A stretch of 7,524 nucleotides of DNA, taken from positions 1-7,524 of the forward strand of contig CALFSR010000242.1 of the NCBI GenBank assembly GCA_937916565.1, given 5' to 3'. Origin of the DNA: an uncultured Bacillota bacterium. Its GTDB lineage: Bacteria; Bacillota; Limnochordia; Limnochordales; ZCTH02-B6. This document shows, piece after piece, positions 5,308 to 7,524 of this stretch (positions are counted from its first letter, which is position 1; each line of letters begins with the position of its first letter). A program made the position numbers and the translations under genes. The notes under the pieces are model-generated. The model had not been told where the DNA came from. It did no database searches and saw only the letters and a list, made by a program, of their open reading frames with translations.

Positions 5308-6777
5308 TCACACACTCGGCGACTGATAGCGCTCCCGCAGGCGGTGGCGCAGGACGACGGCCACCAGGTTCAGCCCGGTAATGAGGGCCAACAGCACCAG
5401 CGTCGTGGCGAACACCATGGGCCGGGCCGCCTCCACGTTGGGCGACTGGAAACCGGCGTCATAGATGTGAAAGCCCAGGTGCATGAACTTGCGGTACAGG
5501 TGCACAAAGGGCGCGGTCCCGTCGATGGCCAGCGCCGGCGCCACCTTGACGACGCCGGTGAGCATCAAGGGGGCCACTTCGCCCGCCGCCCGGGCGATGG
5601 CCAGGATGGCGCCGGTGATGACGGCCGGCAGCACCCGGGGCAGGATGACGTGGCGCACGGTCTCCCACCGGGTGGCACCCAGGGCCAGGGAAGCCTCTCG
5701 CAGGGACCCCGGGACGGCGGCGAGCCCTTCCTCGGTGGCCACGATGACGACAGGGACCGTGAGGAGCGCCATGGTCAACGACGCCCACAAGATGCCGCCC
5801 GTGCCGAAGGTGGGCGTGGGCAGCTGGTCGGAGAACAGGAGCCGGTCGAGGGTGCCGCCCACGCCGTAGACAAAGAAACCGAGGCCAAAGACGCCGTAAA
5901 CGATGGAGGGCACGCCGGCCAAGTTGTTGACGGCCACCCGCACCAGGGACACGAGGGGCCCTTGCCCCGCGTATTCCCGCAGATACAGGGCCGCCAGCAC
6001 GCCCAGGGGCACCGCCGCCAGGGTCATGAGGAAAACCATGAGCACGGTGCCAAAGAGGGCCGGGAAAATGCCCCCCTCGGTGTTGGATTCCCGGGGTTCG
6101 CCGGTGAGAAATTCCCAGACGTTGACCGCGTAGGCCACCAGCTTTTGTCCGGTGGTCATCGCGTTGGGGCGCCAACTGTCCACCACGTCTTGGGCCCGCA
6201 GCCACCTGGTGCGGCCGTCGGCCAGCTGCACCTCGTAGCCGTCGGCGTTCTCCTCCAGGACAACGCCGTACAAGTTCCCCCATGCCCGGCGCTCAAAGAC
6301 GGTGATGTCTTCGGGGTAGCCGAGCGCGGCAATGGCGTCCTCGTCCACCCAGCGGTAGTCTAGGCCGTAGACGTCCCGGTTTCCGGTCTTGAGCTGGATG
6401 CGGTAGCGCGGCCCACTGGCGGACGCCGTGGCCCCCGTGAGCGTTGCACCCATGTCGGGAATGGGCTCCCGGCCAACGATCTCGCCGATGATCACTTGGC
6501 CGTCCACCAGCTCCAGACGGGCCACGTCCCGGGGCCAAAAGTAGCCCAGGCCGTTGACCAGCACCAGCAGCAACAGCCCCGCCACCATGAGCAGGCTGGC
6601 GGCCACGGCCGTGGCGGTCATCCACACTTGGAGGGCGCCTTCCCGGCGCCGGCGAGCCACGGCGGCCCGGGAGGCGGACGTCACGGGCAACGGAAAGCCC
6701 AACTCCTGCGCTCCGTGTTGCGGCAGCACGGCTTGCGGCCCGGGGCCGCGCGTTGTTTCGGTCGCAGCACCATTCAC
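5308..6777 (-). CDS. pstA: Phosphate ABC importer permease PstA, long form
   Basis: Inner-membrane channel subunit of the phosphate importer. 489 residues from GTG 6777, against about 280-300 for the short E. coli-type protein. The N-terminal ~50 residues are cytoplasmic and include RRRR. Membrane segment 1 is at about 52-79, ending YFWP. An extracytoplasmic region of about 160 residues (80-240) follows, with beta-rich pieces such as LVDGQVIIGEIVG and YEVQLADGRTRWL. The transport domain covers about 241-480. It includes NLAGVPSIVYGVFGLG (285-300), the ATPase-docking loop SLALGATRWETVRHVILP (363-380) and RAAGEVAPLMLTG (396-408). A long PstA with a similar insertion is known from Pseudomonas and relatives. 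Start: GTG 6777 overlaps the pstC stop as GTGA and has GGAGGAGG (6796..6789) 11 nt upstream. The frame is open back to 7101, but that part is the shadow of pstC. Translation is probably coupled to pstC. Confidence 0.95.
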   Translation of the reverse strand: MNGAATETTRGPGPQAVLPQHGAQELGFPLPVTSASRAAVARRRREGALQVWMTATAVAASLLMVAGLLLLVLVNGLGYFWPRDVARLELVDGQVIIGEIVGREPIPDMGATLTGATASASGPRYRIQLKTGNRDVYGLDYRWVDEDAIAALGYPEDITVFERRAWGNLYGVVLEENADGYEVQLADGRTRWLRAQDVVDSWRPNAMTTGQKLVAYAVNVWEFLTGEPRESNTEGGIFPALFGTVLMVFLMTLAAVPLGVLAALYLREYAGQGPLVSLVRVAVNNLAGVPSIVYGVFGLGFFVYGVGGTLDRLLFSDQLPTPTFGTGGILWASLTMALLTVPVVIVATEEGLAAVPGSLREASLALGATRWETVRHVILPRVLPAVITGAILAIARAAGEVAPLMLTGVVKVAPALAIDGTAPFVHLYRKFMHLGFHIYDAGFQSPNVEAARPMVFATTLVLLALITGLNLVAVVLRHRLRERYQSPSV

Positions 6778-7524
6778 AGCTGTGCCAACCTCCTCCGCAG
6801 GCGCAGGCGCACCATTTCGGCCACCGTGTTGACCATAAAGGTGACGCCCGCGAGCAATAGCGCCGAGAGGAACAGCACCCGGTACAGCGTGCCGCCCACC
6901 GGCGCTTCGGACATCTCCACCGCCACGTTCGCGGCCAAGGCCCGGAAACCGGTGAAGATGCCCAGGTCCATGACGGGCGTGTTGCCGGTGGCCATGAGGA
7001 CGATCATGGTCTCGCCCACGGCCCGGCCAAAGCCGATCATGACGGCGGAAAAGATGGCCGGAGCCGCCACGGGCAGCACGACCCGGCGGACGGTTTCCCA
7101 ACGGGTGGCGCCCAGGGCCAGCGAACCCGACACCAGGTGTCCCGGAACGCTGGAGAGGGCGTCTTCGGAGATGCTAAAAACAAGGGGGATGACGGCAAAG
7201 CCCATGGCCACGGCCACTACGAGGGAGTTGCGCTGGTCAAAGCGGAGGCCGCCGGTTTCCAGAAGCCATTGTCGGTAGTCGCCACCCATAAACCACCGTT
7301 CCACCAGGGGCCCCACGGCCGTTCCGCCCCAGACGGCCAAGACCAGCAGCGGCAAGGCCACGAGCACCAGGCGGCTCGCCGGCAGGCGGTTTTTCCAGGC
7401 CAGGGGAAACCGGGCCCACAGCGCGGCCAGCACGAGCAAGCCGGCCCCGGCTAGCACCCCGGAGGCCACGACCCCAGGGAAGTGGCGCTCCATCCACGGG
7501 GCCAGCCACAAGCCTGCCAGCATC
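6774..7524 (-). CDS. pstC: Phosphate ABC importer permease PstC, C-terminal part (5' end outside window)
   Basis: Partner of PstA in the phosphate channel. About 250 residues are visible, with the N-terminus beyond the right edge; the ATG at 7523 is unlikely to be the true start. Membrane segments flank a short loop near GGDYRQWLLETGGLRFDQRNSL. Then come the highly conserved PstC block VAMGFAVIPLVFSISEDALS (105-124), the docking loop GSLALGATRWETVRRVVLP (133-151) and GRAVGETMIVLMATGNTPVM (166-185). FRALAANVAVEMSEA (193-207) and a last membrane segment at about 213-235 complete the protein. The QRNSLVV and EMSEA wording resembles the long PstC of Pseudomonas and relatives, which matches the long PstA next door. 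The stop TGA (6776..6774) overlaps the pstA start by 4 bp. pstS would be expected further upstream. Confidence 0.95.
   Translation of the reverse strand, partial: MLAGLWLAPWMERHFPGVVASGVLAGAGLLVLAALWARFPLAWKNRLPASRLVLVALPLLVLAVWGGTAVGPLVERWFMGGDYRQWLLETGGLRFDQRNSLVVAVAMGFAVIPLVFSISEDALSSVPGHLVSGSLALGATRWETVRRVVLPVAAPAIFSAVMIGFGRAVGETMIVLMATGNTPVMDLGIFTGFRALAANVAVEMSEAPVGGTLYRVLFLSALLLAGVTFMVNTVAEMVRLRLRRRLAQL
6789..6796 (-). promoter_or_regulatory. pstA ribosome binding site inside pstC
   Basis: GGAGGAGG on the minus strand within the last codons of pstC, 11 nt before GTG 6777. It fixes the pstA start, shortening the open frame from 7101 by 108 codons, and supports coupled translation. Confidence 0.7.

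Noticed and set aside
5658..5688. Near-identical DNA stretch shared with 7091-7121
   Set aside because: Both encode the conserved LALGATRWETVR docking loop of PstA and PstC. This is paralogy, not a mobile or regulatory repeat.
5290..6363. 357-codon plus-strand open frame opposite pstA
   Set aside because: Gly/His/Gln-rich shadow. The conserved PstA motifs on the minus strand explain the sequence.
6778..7101. PstA start at 7101 giving 597 residues
   Set aside because: These 108 codons overlap conserved pstC coding sequence and read as a low-complexity shadow. GTG 6777 has a strong ribosome binding site.
1..7524. CRISPR arrays, tRNA or rRNA genes, insertion sequences
   Set aside because: No regularly spaced repeat-spacer array, cloverleaf, rRNA-like stretch, transposase frame or terminal inverted repeats were seen. 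The 22-bp repeats are too few and too close together for a CRISPR array.

Overview
The window comes from a GC-rich bacterial chromosome. Every gene I can support lies on the minus strand, so transcription runs from high to low coordinates. It holds the distal parts of two ABC importer operons with an intergenic region of about 720 bp between them. GC content is high and third codon positions are strongly G/C, so many long open frames on the plus strand are shadows. Several Shine-Dalgarno sequences are strong (GGGAGG, AGGAGG, GGAGGAGG). That would fit a high-GC Firmicutes-type thermophile or moderate thermophile (Symbiobacterium, Thermaerobacter or Limnochordia-like), but the sequence does not fix the phylum. 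The peptide-binding protein lacks a lipobox cysteine, which is unusual for a monoderm.

Right side (7524 to 4405): the high-affinity phosphate importer genes pstC (5' end outside the window), pstA and pstB. pstC and pstA overlap by 4 bp (GTGA) and pstB follows after 60 bp. PstC and PstA form the membrane channel and PstB is the ATPase. The phosphate-binding protein PstS would be expected upstream, outside the window. PstA is of the long form, with about 160 residues of extracytoplasmic sequence between its first and second membrane segments. No phoU follows pstB.

Middle (4404 to 3683): no large gene. It contains a 47-codon ORF whose product ends in a textbook double-glycine leader motif (LAGIAGG) followed by AAA and an amber codon. 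The same frame then stays open for 48 more codons with strongly G/C-biased third positions and a C-x2-C ... H-x8-H-x3-C pattern, ending at TAA. I read this as a RiPP or bacteriocin-like precursor gene interrupted by TAG, which could be a nonsense mutation, an error or readthrough. It is the most unusual item in the window. A possible promoter and a 12-bp palindrome lie upstream of it. Three 22-bp-spaced direct repeats lie at its 3' end.

Left side (3682 to 1): an oligopeptide/dipeptide-type importer operon made of a family 5 solute-binding protein, a DppB/OppB-type permease and a DppC/OppC-type permease that runs off the left edge a few residues short of its likely end. A strong stem-loop sits between the binding-protein gene and the first permease gene, as is common where the binding protein is made in excess. 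The ATPase genes would be expected beyond the left edge. The substrate (peptide, nickel, sugar or other) cannot be read from the sequence.
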